Positions 1-12,100 of a stretch of 64,000 nt of DNA are shown here, piece after piece. Positions within the stretch are counted from its first letter, which is position 1. Each line of letters begins with the position of its first letter. The DNA lies in NCBI GenBank assembly GCA_030386875.1, contig CM059569.1, positions 49,949,842 to 50,013,841 of the forward strand. The letters run 5' to 3'. Under the pieces are notes generated by a model. That model saw only the letters and a program-made list of their open reading frames with translations. It was not told the origin of the DNA and ran no database searches. This DNA comes from Morinoia aosen (lineage: Eukaryota > Arthropoda > Malacostraca > Amphipoda > Talitridae). Made by a program: the position numbers and the translations under genes.

Positions 1-1830
1 TCAATCGTTGTTGTGGAATTTTGGCTTCACTTCAGTTGTTGTTGTGGAGTTTTGGCTCCACTTCAGGTGTTGTTGGGGAGGTTTGGCAGCTTCTCATGTG
101 CCGCCAGAACTGAGCTGGGGGATTATATTTACACACCGAAGAAACACGCTGTTTTTAAATGTATCCACAAGCGTATTTTTTAGGAACAGCTCCCTGCTCA
201 TACTGCAGGTCACAGGTGCTTGCGATAATCAGTTCAAAATTGAAAGAATTTCATTACCTATACATGGTCACTATTGGAGAGAAAATAGTTCTTATAATCT
301 TTATCAACCCCGGACGCATCGAAGTAACCATTTTGATATAGTAAAGCTACATCGAAAAATTAACGTACCTTCAAAATTATCGTGGCTGAACAGTTTGAAA
401 AATTCAAAATATTCTCCATCGATATTTCATTCGTTTTTGAAACTCCTTCGAGGTGGTGCATCAGCAGCTGAAGTTCGTAGGCGCGCACCCTTTTAGGAGC
501 GAAAGTCGTCGTTAAGAAATGAGCGCCATGAATCCGACGTGTAATGTGCCAAGATACGAGACTGTTGCATCCAACGGAGCCGGAATTAGAGACGAACGTT
601 CGCTGCCATTGTCCGAAGCGCATAACTTTGATCTGGCTTGATGCACAGGTGCATTAAATAGCCTCATTATCCCGCCACGGCTCGCTTTTAGGAACAGCGC
701 TCAGATTTCAAAGAAGAAGAGCAAAGAACGGGCGTGAGCGCATCCTCACGATATCTCGTTTCAGAAGAAGAAAAATCCTGATAACGCCATAAATTCCGTC
801 AATGTCACCGTTTCCCCAACAAGCACGGAGGAATTCCCTTGGCGTAGGAATTGTAGAGACTTTCAGTCGCTTGACTAATGGTCCGCTAAAAGCCAGCGCG
901 ACGCAGGCGGCCAGAGAGCGTCCTGGAGCGTCCTGAATAGAACCAGGATCAGAATTTTCAAGCAATTTACGTCTCCGTAGCGGCGGGACTTACAGCGTTA
1001 GTTCTTTTAACTAAACTTGGACGTGTTGTTGCACGTAGCGTAGCCTTGATCGCGCAGAAGAACTTAGAATGCGAACTGTGTTACTACGAAGGCGTGAGTT
1101 CATTGAAAATGTTTCCTCAAAGAGACATCGCTGCATGGGCCAGATGTTGTATAGAAAAACAACACGATAAGGTAAAACTTCATCATTCATTTCTAAAGCA
1201 CATTGTGTGAAATGTTGATTCTTATTTTGTATTAAATAATCGTTAATGTTATTAGGAGATTCTCAATCGTTCCCTTCAACATCTATTCTATATTTCTTTC
1301 GGCTGGATAAGACATTCAAAAAGAATTTTTGTTTGGTGACGACGTAGATAAATTTTCTTTTCTCTAAGCATGCCCTCGTTTTAACAACAACTCTAGCGGT
1401 GTTTCCTAAAAGTATGTCCCGCTCTTATTGAATATTTTATCCCACTCTCATAAAATCACTCCGAACTCCGTAAGATATAAAACTGCTGCCTTCATTTTAA
1501 TGCAGTGTCAAATTTTTCATCTCTGAAACGGAAAAATGCTGAAGATGTACAACGAATTTTTAAAGCGATGAGATGAATCTTTAACAAACTTAACGATATT
1601 ATTCTTTCCCACATGATAGACTAGATGTAACCAAATGATGTGTTGAAGAAACTGTTGCAGATGTCGCAGAACTTCAGAAGGTCGAATGAAACTGTCGACC
1701 ACCCACCAATACGCATGAAGAAAATTGGTTGAATAACTCTCACAAACTACTGTTCTCAAATCTGCTCGTAATTCAGCCCGCAGGAACGGTGAGAAGTTTC
1801 TGTGATCAGACTAGTTCTTTTAAAGCCTTT
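1..1830. other. Gene-free left edge
   Basis: No supported gene. The first 90 bases are under three copies of a degenerate unit of about 30 bp (GTTGTTGTGGA then TTTTGGCT then CACTTCAG). The remainder is ordinary AT-rich sequence with only short open frames lacking recognisable domains or convincing splice sites. Confidence 0.5.
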
Positions 1831-1936
1831 AGAAATTTATAAACGAAGAACGCTGTTAATATCGAAATAATATTTATTAGAACTTTACAAAGTTTTGGAA
1901 TCAAATGTCAACAAAGAATCTATTCACTCTGTAAAA

Positions 1937-1963
1937 CGTTTCGGAAACCAGCTCCATCCTCAG
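1937..1963 (-). ncRNA. Hammerhead-ribozyme-like core, left arm
   Basis: Read on the minus strand: CUGAGGA, one extra U, a stem II hairpin (GGAG paired with UUCC, with one G-U pair), then GAAACGU. This fits the hammerhead consensus CUGANGA ... GAAA apart from the extra U before stem II. Stem I could not be closed convincingly by eye, so activity is unproven. Penelope-like elements are known to carry hammerhead motifs with a very short stem III. Confidence 0.45.
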
Positions 1964-2139
1964 TAAGTCATTCTGTAAAGCATGTGAAACTCAATTTTAA
2001 GGTTTGATAAATTCAGGGAAGTCATTTCCCCCAATCGAATTATTTTTAGAAACTTATAAACGCTGTTCAGTTAATTAAAGCTATAAACGAAGAACGCTGT
2101 TTCTTTGTTCAATTTCATTATTCTTTACGGGATGAATTA

Positions 2140-2166
2140 CTGAGGATGGAGCTGGTCTCCGAGCCT
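2140..2166 (+). ncRNA. Hammerhead-like core, decayed, right arm
   Basis: Inverted partner of the 1937-1963 motif. It has CUGAGGA, an extra U and a perfect 4-bp stem II (GGAG/CUCC). The second core block reads GAGCC instead of GAAAC, so a required adenine is lost and this copy should be inactive. Confidence 0.4.
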
Positions 2167-2335
2167 TTTAGCAGAGTGAATAGATTCTTTGTAAATATTT
2201 TATTCCAAAACTTTGTAAAGTTCTAATAAATATTATTTCAATATTAACAGCGTTCCTCGTTTATAAGTTTCTAACGATAATTTGATTGAAAAAAAATGAC
2301 TTTCCTGAATTTATAAAACCTTGAACTTGAGTTAA

Positions 2336-2540
2336 AGTACCGGACAATATAAGTCTAACATCATCATGAACTTGAACAATACTAACAGACCATATAAGTC
2401 ATGCAAAATTTTCAACTTGAGTGTAACAGACAATATAAGTCATACACAACCTTCAACTTGAGTTACATTAATAGATGAAATAAGTTATACACAACCTTAA
2501 AATTAGGCAACACTAACAAACTAGTCCATACTCAACCTGA
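2336..2540. repeat. Degenerate tandem repeat, about 55-60 bp unit
   Basis: About four diverged units, recognised by repeated ACAATATAAGTCATAC-like blocks alternating with CAACTTGAGT or GAACTTGAAC. Copies differ by many substitutions and small indels. Confidence 0.5.
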
Positions 2541-3589
2541 AGCCTAATAACCGTGTTTTATGGAAGTATGCTTCATTCATGACTATACTAAAGGTATTAG
2601 GGACTCATTTACCTGGAGAACAGCTTTTTGATTCATTGTCCTTATTTCTCAAGCGTGAGCTTCCAAGTGAGTTCTTTATTTTGCTGTCTTGAGATCATTC
2701 ACTTCAGCTTTCAGCATGGCCTTCATGAGCAGTTTTTTGTGTTCCCATCTGATCAGGTGCTATGAAAGCTTCGAAGCATCTCTAATGCAAATATTGTTAA
2801 TCTTTACGTATTTACTTCATTTTCAAATCTAACTTTTAACAACTGTAGCAATGCGCACGGCTTTAGCTAACAAATCTTTTAAAGCGTTCAAAATTTTGAA
2901 GTGAAAGAAAAAGCAGCAACCTCATAAACTCCGATGTAATTCGAGTACATTTTCGGTCCTGCAGATTTGCTAGAAAATTGCTAGCATATTACGCAAAGAA
3001 AGTGCCTGAGAAACTTCAGTTTAAGACATTTCCAGACCAGAATCATATTTTTAAAATTCTTCAAAATCTCAAGGTTCACGATTCTAATTAAAATTGCATA
3101 AAAAATCCTTTCAATCAGGTCATTTCTGGCAATCCGAGCCCCTAATAATGCCGGAAACTTCATGGGTTTGAATGTTTTCATAAAAAACTTTCCACTAAGC
3201 TCATAAAACTTTCTCTTTCAAGCTGATAAAAAGAAAAATCTTTCTAAATGACAAAAAAGGAAACCCACCGTAGTTATAAAATACTTTGGAAATTAGGTTT
3301 TATTATGCTGCAAAACTTATTTGTTCATGAATAGTAATGGAATTTTTGGGACTTCAAATATCTCCAATAGTGTCGTCGACTACCTGTTTCATTGAAAAAA
3401 AAAACATTTGATAAATCTCTATTCGCAAAAATCATTGAATCAGTGACACAGAAAGGTGACCTGAATAGTACAACGGTCGTGACGAGAGATCATTGCGTCT
3501 CAGCACTTGACAGGAGCAGGGTATCTTTTGTTACTAATCAAATACTGTATCGCGTTGAATTGAGATTGCTATTTGCGTCAAATTGCTAA
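2541..3589. other. No feature recognised
   Basis: Unique-looking AT-rich sequence. Short open frames here have no recognisable domains. Confidence 0.4.
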
Positions 3590-3838
3590 TTGTGTTAAAT
3601 TTAAATAGAGGTTGCTGGTGGCGCTAAATTTAAATAAAGTTTGGTAATTGCATTACATTTTAAATCACGATAAACTAACGTTAAAACTGTTAATTGCCTT
3701 ATATTGAAATTAAAATCAATAATTGCGTTCCATAGCTAATTGCGTTAAATTTAAATTAAGATAACTAATTAGTGTCATTGCTAATTACGTTAAATTTAAG
3801 TTAAAGTTGCTAATTGCGATAAATTGCATGATAATTGT
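3590..3838. repeat. Degenerate AT-rich tandem repeat
   Basis: Around seven irregular units of roughly 30-40 bp built on GCTAATTGCGTTAAATTTAA. The units are strongly diverged, and spacing varies. Confidence 0.5.
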
Positions 3839-3840
3839 TT

Positions 3841-4105
3841 TGTTCGGGCTCCATAAAAGAGTTTAAGGAACGTCTAATTAGTTGAAAGCTGAAGCTAAGT
3901 GATCGAGCTCCTCCTCTCATCTCCTAGCAACAATAAGCCCCCTCTCGGGAGTCTCGGGAGTCTAGGGAGTCAGCCCACATTGCCTACACTGTTGTCTCTT
4001 AGATATTTATAAATTCCCATGCCTTACTAATAAAACTGTGCATGCTTCTGGTACATGAATCTTTTAAATCTAAATCGTGGAATTATCCGCAGTAGACCTC
4101 TCACA
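3841..4105 (+). mobile_element. Possible solo LTR (265 bp)
   Basis: The segment begins TGTTCGGGCTCC, ends CTCACA (TG...CA), and has an ATAAAAGAG block near its start and an AATAAA polyadenylation-like signal near 4028. It is followed by GTTATTGGAGCAATGAAC, which resembles the post-LTR leader and primer-binding region of Gypsy/BEL-type elements. No second LTR, gag or pol was seen, so this is inference from layout only. Confidence 0.3.
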
Positions 4106-4261
4106 GTTATTGGAGCAATGAACAAGGTTGATTCGATCACGCGTAAGGAATGCTAATGAGCAGTGGTCAAATTATGAAACGCGTTACCGAATTCCTTTTA
4201 TAGTGGTATGTTTCTTTTGAAACTCGTGTTAATGTTCTCTTATAATGGAACGGTCTTTTTT

Positions 4262-4413
4262 AGGTAATTTGTTATTAGCTTCGGTTTTGATGCTAGCTAG
4301 CATCGTATTGGTCTCAGTTGAAATTTACTGTATAGTGGGCCTTGTGCACCTTAGCATTAAGTTTACAATGATGCCAGCTAGCATCAAAATCGAAGCTAAA
4401 AACAAATTGCCTT
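4262..4413. repeat. Inverted repeat made by a flipped copy of Penelope coding DNA
   Basis: 4262-4304 is a near-perfect reverse complement of about 4370-4413 (shared core TTTTGATGCTAGCT). The right arm is in frame with Penelope reverse-transcriptase sequence (...NKLPFSD...). The left arm therefore looks like an inverted duplicate of element DNA, with about 65 bp between arms. Confidence 0.75.
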
Positions 4414-5351
4414 TTTCAGATTGTTTGGTACAGCTACAGATAACAGCGTACAAATAACAGCAAATAAGGAGTTTGGTACAGCGCACAAATAACTCCTTTT
4501 TCTCTTCTGTTTATAGGAAAGATACGTTTACTGGCATGGGTTTAAGCTATCTCAGTTTTTGTCCGTTACAGTTTAAAATAAAAAGTATCAAGACCTTATT
4601 GTTCCGGGCATATGAAGTTAGTTCCAATTATTCATCATTGCACAATGAGCTTGAATTTCTTAAACAATTTTTTTTGAACCATGGCTCTCCTCTTCATTTA
4701 GTTAACAATGTATTCGGGAACTGATAGGAACCAAAGATAATTCTGCTTTGATGCCGTCGACAGTAGAGAAAAAGAAACTTTACGTGTCGATGCCGTACTT
4801 AGGTTTTCAGTCCGAGAAGCTGAAGAAGAAACTATGCTCTCTCACGATGAAAATATTTTACGTGTGGGAACCTCCAGATTGTATGAGTGAACAATTTTAG
4901 AATGGGTATTCTATTTTTATTCAAGGATAAACTACCAGTGTCTATGCTCTCCTCTATTGTTTATAAATATTGTTGCCCATTGTGCGGGTCTGTGTATGTT
5001 GGTTCTACCACACGTGCACTAAGATATAGGGTACTTGAGCATATTGGCAGAAGTTTCAGAGCCGGTAATCCATTTGGCAAGCCATCTCACTCAGCCATAC
5101 GAATTCATTCAGATCAGTGTAAATCTCCTGTTCTGCAGCAGGATTTTTCCGTCTTAAGCTTTACTAACTCTGCCTCTGATTTACGTATTGTCGAATCCCT
5201 CTTCATTAGCCGCTTAAAGCCAGATCCAAACGATATGCAGGTGACACACCCTTTAAAAATAGCTTCTGTTTCCCATTTTACCGTCCTTTTGTGTAGTCTT
5301 TCTGTAATTTATAAATATGTATTTTTCCGTGTTTTTTCTGATATTCGCTGA
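4330..5351 (+). mobile_element. Penelope-like retroelement, 3' fragment (RT thumb plus GIY-YIG nuclease), degenerate
   Basis: Decayed C-terminal part of a Penelope-like element (PLE) polyprotein. In order: an RT-end segment (SIKFT, then KLPFSDCLVQ, 4345-4440); a short insertion duplicating TTTGGTACAG; SSVYRKDTFTG with FRAY and SSLHNELEFLKQFF (4473-4724); a linker with KKLYVSMPYLGFQSEKLKKK (about 4777-4836); a frameshift and TGA near 4876-4886; then a 154-codon frame (4887-5351). That last frame has the linker zinc-finger cysteines, GIY-YIG residues VYK...VYVGST, Arg48, His52 and Glu103. Upstream RT palm and fingers are missing. The element copies itself through RNA and the nuclease cuts target DNA; this copy cannot encode an intact protein. 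Confidence 0.88.
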
Positions 5352-5388
5352 TGAAGACCTTAGGGGTCGAAACGTTCGTTTTTAGCAA
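5340..5388 (+). ncRNA. Hammerhead-ribozyme-like core at the end of the Penelope fragment
   Basis: Immediately at the end of the GIY-YIG frame lie CUGAUGA (5348-5354), one extra A, a 4-bp stem II (GACC/GGUC, loop UUAGG) and GAAACGUU (5369-5376). A minimal ACGU stem III is followed by CG, which can pair with the CG just before CUGAUGA to start stem I. Position after a PLE ORF matches the known location of hammerhead motifs in PLE terminal repeats. The extra base and weak outer stem I leave activity uncertain. Confidence 0.62.
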
Positions 5389-5389
5389 A

Positions 5390-6594
5390 AATGTCTTTCA
5401 AAGCGATAGTTTTTGCTATAACCTTCATTTCAATCCAATATGAAATGAGCACATCAGAACGTGGTATTCAGCGCAAACTTATCTCCTGCCTTCTATTTTA
5501 TTGGATAGAAAATGAATTCTCATTATTTTCAGGGCGAAAATCCTGATTCCGGTAGTCTGCTAATGAGCTTCAGGGACAATTAATTACCACCTTGTCACTC
5601 TAGCTAATGATTACGAATCATGACATCATTTTAAGGAAATATGCAGGCAGACGAATTTAGCAGTCGTATTTTACAGAAAGACAAGATCAATTACGCTCGT
5701 AAGCCAGGCGGATTCCCTTGTTAGGTTGGTAGTATGTTTTAACTAACCAACAGTGGATGAATTTTACGGCTTCCATGCAAAGTTATATTTATGTAGAGTT
5801 TCCTCAAAATTTTCCAGCGGCAATAACGAAATCCGGCAGCCACAAAATAGAGGAGGATGGGTGCTGCTCTTCGAGAACAATTCCTCTCAGCCGCATTGGT
5901 AACTCTTTACCATTATGGAGTCCGAACTGAGACTTATCGTGCTTCAAATGTAAAAGACAACTCCAACATCATCTTACGAGAGATGGTCTTGGTTTCCCTG
6001 AGTTAGATCTTTTCGTCGTCTACTACTGAGAGAACTTCTTTTGTTCTAACCTATATAATTATATTAGATTAGAGCCGCTCTATTTAACCTGCGTGATTAA
6101 CGTAATGCTGTATACCGTATTGAAGATCTAGTTCTCCTTTTTATTCTGACATTAAAGTGAATGAAAAAAAATCGTTGTTTCTGAAGTTCTTTTTTGATGC
6201 AAAGTCTTTTCAAGAAAATTATCTCATGTTCCAATACAATGAACAGAAGTTACCCGCCGATGATCACAGTAAAGTTAGACCATGATCCCATATCGCTTAC
6301 TGCAATTACGATTCGCCTCTGAATTTTGATGGAAAATGCTTAAACACCAAATTCATTTCGCGAACAGGGGGGAAATCAGCTTTTGAATTTACGAGTTGTG
6401 GACATCATTTATAGCGGCGCTAACTTCTTGCAAACAGCAATAACGGTCTTAGCAGCACACCACACATTTGCCTTCACCAACGGTCTTCCTTGGATTGTGG
6501 CTGTGTGTTTTCTCCCGTGAAGCCGAAAATTTCTCGGTTTCATTCACTATTGTACTGCACCACTGCCCCGAGAAATACTGTATCATTGTACCAC
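5390..6594. other. No feature recognised
   Basis: AT-rich sequence after the Penelope fragment. No coding exon, TIR or clear repeat was identified. Confidence 0.4.
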
Positions 6595-7143
6595 CGCTCC
6601 ATACACCACTGTATTGCATCACAGTTCCACATACCACTGCACTGCACCCCAGTTCCACACACCACTGCACTGCAACCCAGTTCCACATACCACATTACTA
6701 TACCACAGTCCCACACACCACTGCACCACAGCCCCACACACACAACTGTGCCACAGCTACGCACACCACTAAACTGCACCACAGCTCCACACACCACATT
6801 ACTATACCACAGTCCCACTCACTACTGCACTGCATCACAGTTCCACACACCACTGCACCATAGCTCCACACACCACTGCACCACAGCCCCACACACACCA
6901 CTGCACCACAGCCCCACACACCACTGCACCACAGCTCCACATACCACTGCACCACAGCCCCACACACCACTGCACCACAGCTCACACACCACTGCACCAC
7001 AGTTCCACACACCACTGCACCACAGTTCCACACACCACTGCACCACAGCCCCACACACCACTGCACCCCAGCTCCACACCACACCACTGCACCACAGCCC
7101 CACACACACCACTGCACCACAGCTCCACACACCACTGCACGCC
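6595..7143. repeat. Minisatellite, about 23-bp unit
   Basis: About 24 units of CCACACACCACTGCACCACAG plus a two- or three-base linker (TTC, CTC or CCC). Unit length wobbles between 21 and 25 bp. The left end is more diverged (TACTATACCACAG variants). Purine/pyrimidine composition is strand-biased, and lack of stop codons opens several frames on both strands. Those frames are composition artefacts, not genes. Confidence 0.93.
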
Positions 7144-8754
7144 ACGTAAGATTTGGCTGCCAAGATGCGGAGCAGTGCCCATGTGATGTGTAGGACCAGG
7201 TTTTCTAATCAAGCGCGCTCGTTTGCTGTCGCCTGAAGTGCCGTGAAGACGCAGCTGAGAGTCTTCTTAATTATGCAAACTCAGGCCTAAGAGAAAGACT
7301 CTGACAATGACGGTCCAACAGTCTTATCAGATCATGAGAGCTCGGAGGTAACTGCAAACGAGACTTCGCAGGCGCGTTTGGTGATTTCTGCTGTGTTTTA
7401 GTTTAGATTGGAATTGCATTCGAATGAAATTGAATTTTGTTCCAAGTCTTGTATCTATTTGATGCAGTCGTAATCGTAGGTACTGGAAAGTTACTTGCGT
7501 TATAGTACACAATTCTGCAGTAGGCAGTGCAGGAAAGTTTAAGAACTTTATAAATTGAAATTAAAATTTTATATTTGAATGAAACAGATAAAACGTCATT
7601 TTTCTGAATTCACTCCTGTTTTTTTCAAAAACCAAATCATTGTGCCAGGAATCTCATTTTGCTTCCGAGAACTCATCACGACACTGATTCGCTCGACTTC
7701 AGTTTCACAGAGCGTTGCAATCAAAGTGTTGTTTTATTTGCGAAATAGCACGAAGTTTCTCTAGTTATTTCTCTTTTTTATCGAATTTAAAGTATGTTTT
7801 TTGGGTCTTGACTCATTTTTAGTCCAATCCCATCAGACGCGAAAAGTGAAAAGGCTCGCTCGCACTGTCTCATACGGTGACGCCCCCTGAATCTACTCAA
7901 ATTTAGAGTTGAATTACAGACTACTCCCATCTGCAACGTACCGCTTGGACAATCAATATTTGCATTTAATTTAAAATGCGTTAAATAATCATCAGTTATA
8001 ATAAACGCGAAAGCTCGCTCATGTCAATGAATAATAACAAGTTGTTCGAGAAAATATGACGACAATATGAACCTCATCTGCATCCTGCTTCGTAAGTACG
8101 GACAACGTAAATACCGCCTTTATATGACGTAATTTCATCAATGCTGTTCAGCTCTTTAAACTTGAATAGCTGAGTCATCATTCTTTTTACATGTAAGAAG
8201 GAGTAATTATATATTTGCAATAAATTACCGAACTAGAATACACAATTGAACTGAATAGAGAGTGAAATTATGTTCAGGAAATTTATTCAAACACAAATTT
8301 TATAAAGCTGCGTCCGCTGTAATTGTTTAATTCGCTCTTTGTTCATACAGTACATGCACAAAGCCTATTAGGCACTGACGAGTACATGTTCCCAAAAAAT
8401 TTTTCTGTATACCGTAGCATCTTCTGCTATCAAATGGCTTCTGAAGCTCAGAAGCGTCACGAAAAAAGTGCATGCTTATGAGACAGATGAATCAAATTAT
8501 TTTGATCTTTTCCAATGGCCTCCAAGAACTAAATTTTCAACGTTAATCAAGGCTCAAGTTTATTTCATTCCGCTGTTAATTAACGTGACGTAGCCACTAT
8601 ATAAGATGGACATTGGACATGACCAGTTCTACCTCTCGTTTTGAGGGTCGTCGTCCCTCATCTGACGTCTTTCTCTTTAGGAACCAGGAAAGGACAACCT
8701 TCGCTCACGCTGCATTCGATCAACTTATCTAATGCTTGCTCCTCGCAAATGAGC
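7144..8754. other. No feature recognised
   Basis: Unique-looking sequence without supported exons or repeats. Confidence 0.4.
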
Positions 8755-9185
8755 TGAAACAGAAATGCCACACTCAGCCTAACGTTCTCATTCTAGGCTA
8801 TCGCAGGCGAAATAAAACAGATGCCACCCTCAGCCAGATATTCTCATTCTAGCCTATCGCAGGCGAAATGACACACACAGTGCTACCACACTCGGTAAGC
8901 CATTCTAACGCTCAGCTATCCCAGGCGAAAGGAAACAGGGATGCCACACTCGGTAAGCCATTCTAATGCTCGGCTATTGCAGGCGAAATGAAACAGGGAG
9001 GCCACACTCGGTAAAATATTCAAAAAAGAAACAGGGGTGCAACACTCAGTAAGACTTTTAAAAAAGAGACAGGGATGTCAATCTCGGTAGGGCATCCTAA
9101 TTTTTGGCTATCGCAGGCGAAATCATACAGTGATGCCATACTCGCTAAGACGTCCTAAAGCTTAGCTGTCACACGTGAAATGAAA
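8755..9185. repeat. Degenerate minisatellite, about 58-bp unit
   Basis: Seven or so diverged units marked by GAAACAGGGATGCCACACTC, GGTAAGCCATTCTAA and GGCTATCGCAGGCGAAAT. Two internal units (about 9000-9080) are shortened by loss of the GGCTATCGCAGG half. Confidence 0.85.
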
Positions 9186-12100
9186 GAGAAAGGTCGAGGT
9201 CAATAATTATTTTAATATAATTAGAGGCGGTCAACTGGCTCGTCTGACGTGGCACTTTGGCATCCGTGAGCCAAGTGGACCGCAGCTTCATTGCATTACG
9301 CTCAGTTCAATCAAAATTTTTCGCTTGCTCTTGATTGATTGCCGGGAGGTCTGTGCCAGGGAGCCCGTAAAACGAATTTGTCGATTCAAAGCAGAATGGA
9401 CTTCGTATTGAGAACCCGCCATTTTACGCTCCCCTGAATTGGGTCTGGAACAATGGCTTGAAGACTGTTTCATAAAGCCTGGACCCCAGCACAGCGGAAA
9501 TTTTATCGACCGACCTTAATATTATATGTATTTCAACAAAAATTATCTGGTTTTTGATGTGACTAAGATTGCAAAATGGTCCGAAGGGTGTAATGATCCG
9601 AAGTAACGTTTGTAACTGAAATTATTTTCAAGAATGCATTAAGTCTTTCTTTTTGTGTCGTATACATGGTGAGAGCATGTATACCATGTCGTATACATGG
9701 TATACATGGTGTCGTATACATACATGGTGAGAGCGATCTCGCCTGACGAGAGAAAAATAGAAATCTAATGTCATAATGTGATGCAAAATCTTTTCTGAAA
9801 CTTAAGCGTTGCTTCAGCAAAAATCTTTTTCGCTATTTGTTCTTCTGATCTCATGACAAGGGGGCCGTAATCATTCAAGCAAAATATTTCGCTTAGAACT
9901 ATCAGAAATCTGAAATTTTTCAAATATCTGTGTCACGAGAAATCTTTTCCTACACATAGAGTTAAATGACATTCACTTACAATTTCAGTGCACTAATTTG
10001 AAAATATGTACATCTGATAGAAATATGAAGAAATTTCTGTCAGCACAAAGTCAGTTCACGACTAACTGGCATTCAACATTGGGCACAGCGAATACTAACG
10101 AAAAAGGCTGTAAGAGAAACGCACACAAAAGCTGATAGTGGTGGGTACAAGCGTTTGTGATTTCAAATTTTCAAACGACAGTCACGTCACAGAGAAATGT
10201 TTGCCGATACTAGTCGTCCCGGCCGAAGTGAAGCGGGAGTTAAGAGGAATTACTGCACCGGATTCTGTGCAATCTTCGTCCTAACACTCACGCTTGGTCC
10301 AGCGTTTTGGTGTCGCTGGGTCGCTCGATATTGCAGAACGATTTAATTAAGAACTATCTTTATTATTCAATTCTCTTCCAGAGAGCTCAGGAACAGATTC
10401 CGATAGATTATTCTTTTCGAGAGCCGGTAGGATTTCGGAACACGAAATTGGTGATAAAACTTTCTACAGCGAGTATTTCCTAAGAGTATTTCTGTCTGCA
10501 AATTGATATGTGGTCCACAAATAGAAAGAACAACTGCATGCAACATGGCTTTGCTCAGGCACTTCACTGAGTAAAAAAAACAGAATGCAATGCAAATGTT
10601 ATCTTTCATTGTTTACATTTGTTTCAACAATTTTTCCAAAACTCAGGTAATTTTGTCAATTGAGTCTTGTCTTATAACTTACTTTCCCCTGAAGGAAAAA
10701 TTTCAGCATCCTGCTTTTCAACGGTTCTCTTCTCTTGGTCAAAATTTTGCCTCTACTGAATTTTGAATGAGATTTTCGACAAGCGACATAAAGGGACAGA
10801 AATTCATTTCATATAGAGAAAGAAAGGATAAAAACCTTCACATCTATTCGAGAGCGACACACCATCAGTCACAGTATCAAAGCATACGCTTTTCCTGGCA
10901 TTGGAGACCGAGAATTGGTTCTATTTTAGACCGAAAGGTAAGTCGCTTATCAGAATATATTCTAAAAAAGCTCTAGTATCGAGGAACGCTCATGGACGCT
11001 AAGGCGCTTCGGTTATAGTAAATCTTATGAGAAAGAGGTGCGCTTTCGCTCACCGCTTCTCCTCAAAAGCTTCCCTGTCTTCCCGAGATGACGCTTTTTG
11101 CAACGGTTTTTATCAGCGTATTGGAGTTTGCTTCTCTCCTGCAGCCTCTGACGCACTTCAGGGGCTGCAATAGAGAAGAAAAGTCGCCAGCTTGACGACT
11201 GTTCAGTAACTGCCGTAAACAGATGATCCATTTGGAGGAACCAATGAGATCAATCCTAAAGCGAACGTTGTGAAAAGATTCTTTTGGACTCGAGCATTGA
11301 ATTTGCTCAATAGTGTCACTGCTCAATATTCACAGCATCGTAGGGTCAAATTTCTCCACAGCGTAAGTTCCACATCTTCTGATACTTCTAAGAACCCTTA
11401 TGAAGCCTTAAATGTATTCTTACTTTAAAGCGTAATAAACAGTTATTGGAACCCCGTTAAACTCAGCAACAATGTATTCTATGTTTTTCATTGATCGTTT
11501 TCGTTGTTATTCAGAGCAACGCTTGGTAAAATTTAATCAATACATTGGAATGAGTCTAAATTTTCAAGTTGAAATGTAGAACTGTGTTTGAGCCAATTTT
11601 CACTATTTTCGCATTAGTTTTGACTCTTGAGATTTACCGATTACTTAACCAGTGTCTGAAAGTATTGTTTCAATTTATCGATATACAAATTTTCAGCGCT
11701 TTTTCAAATTGAAAGCAAAACACATACTTTCAACGACACTCACACAGCACACAAGCGTATCCGTATTACATAATCTATTGAATTAAAATAATCTTTTTGT
11801 GGGTTTTGTCGGTTTCCTGGAAAGTGCGCACGCTGCGCACTCTTAAAATTCTTCTCAGCAAAAACAACTACAGTCAAGATTTTGCATCAATCTTCGTTTG
11901 CGAGCAACGTTTCTAGGCTTGCCGTTCTTGTGAATTCCATGCAGTCATTCCCCTTATGAATTTTGTAGGAGCTTCACCATTATTTTTTCATTTGATGTTT
12001 AAATTTTTCCCCGAGTTTAATTTATTCTAAGATTCATCAATTACCAGACAGGTTCGTTGAACGAATGAATATGTGCATTAGAGATAAAATGGTTCGCTTA

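Larger units (their letters stand above)
1831..2335. repeat. Large inverted repeat with facing hammerhead-like cores
   Basis: Bases 1831-1980 and 2123-2273 are inverted copies of about 150 bp at roughly 85-90% identity by eye. Each arm holds the string AATAATATTTATTAGAACTT or its complement, and then a CAGCTCCATCCTCAGTAA-type block. A second inverted pair is interleaved: about 2000-2075 against about 2255-2330 (TTATAAATTCAGG...AAAGTCATTT). The result is head-to-head with partial tandem duplication, resembling the terminal-repeat arrangements left by Penelope-like elements. No coding remnant was recognised between the arms. Confidence 0.75.

Noticed and set aside
6449..7212. Overlapping frames rich in Cys/Trp/Val or His/Thr/Pro
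   Set aside because: Five frames on both strands are open at once across the 23-bp minisatellite, which is what a repeat lacking stop trinucleotides produces.
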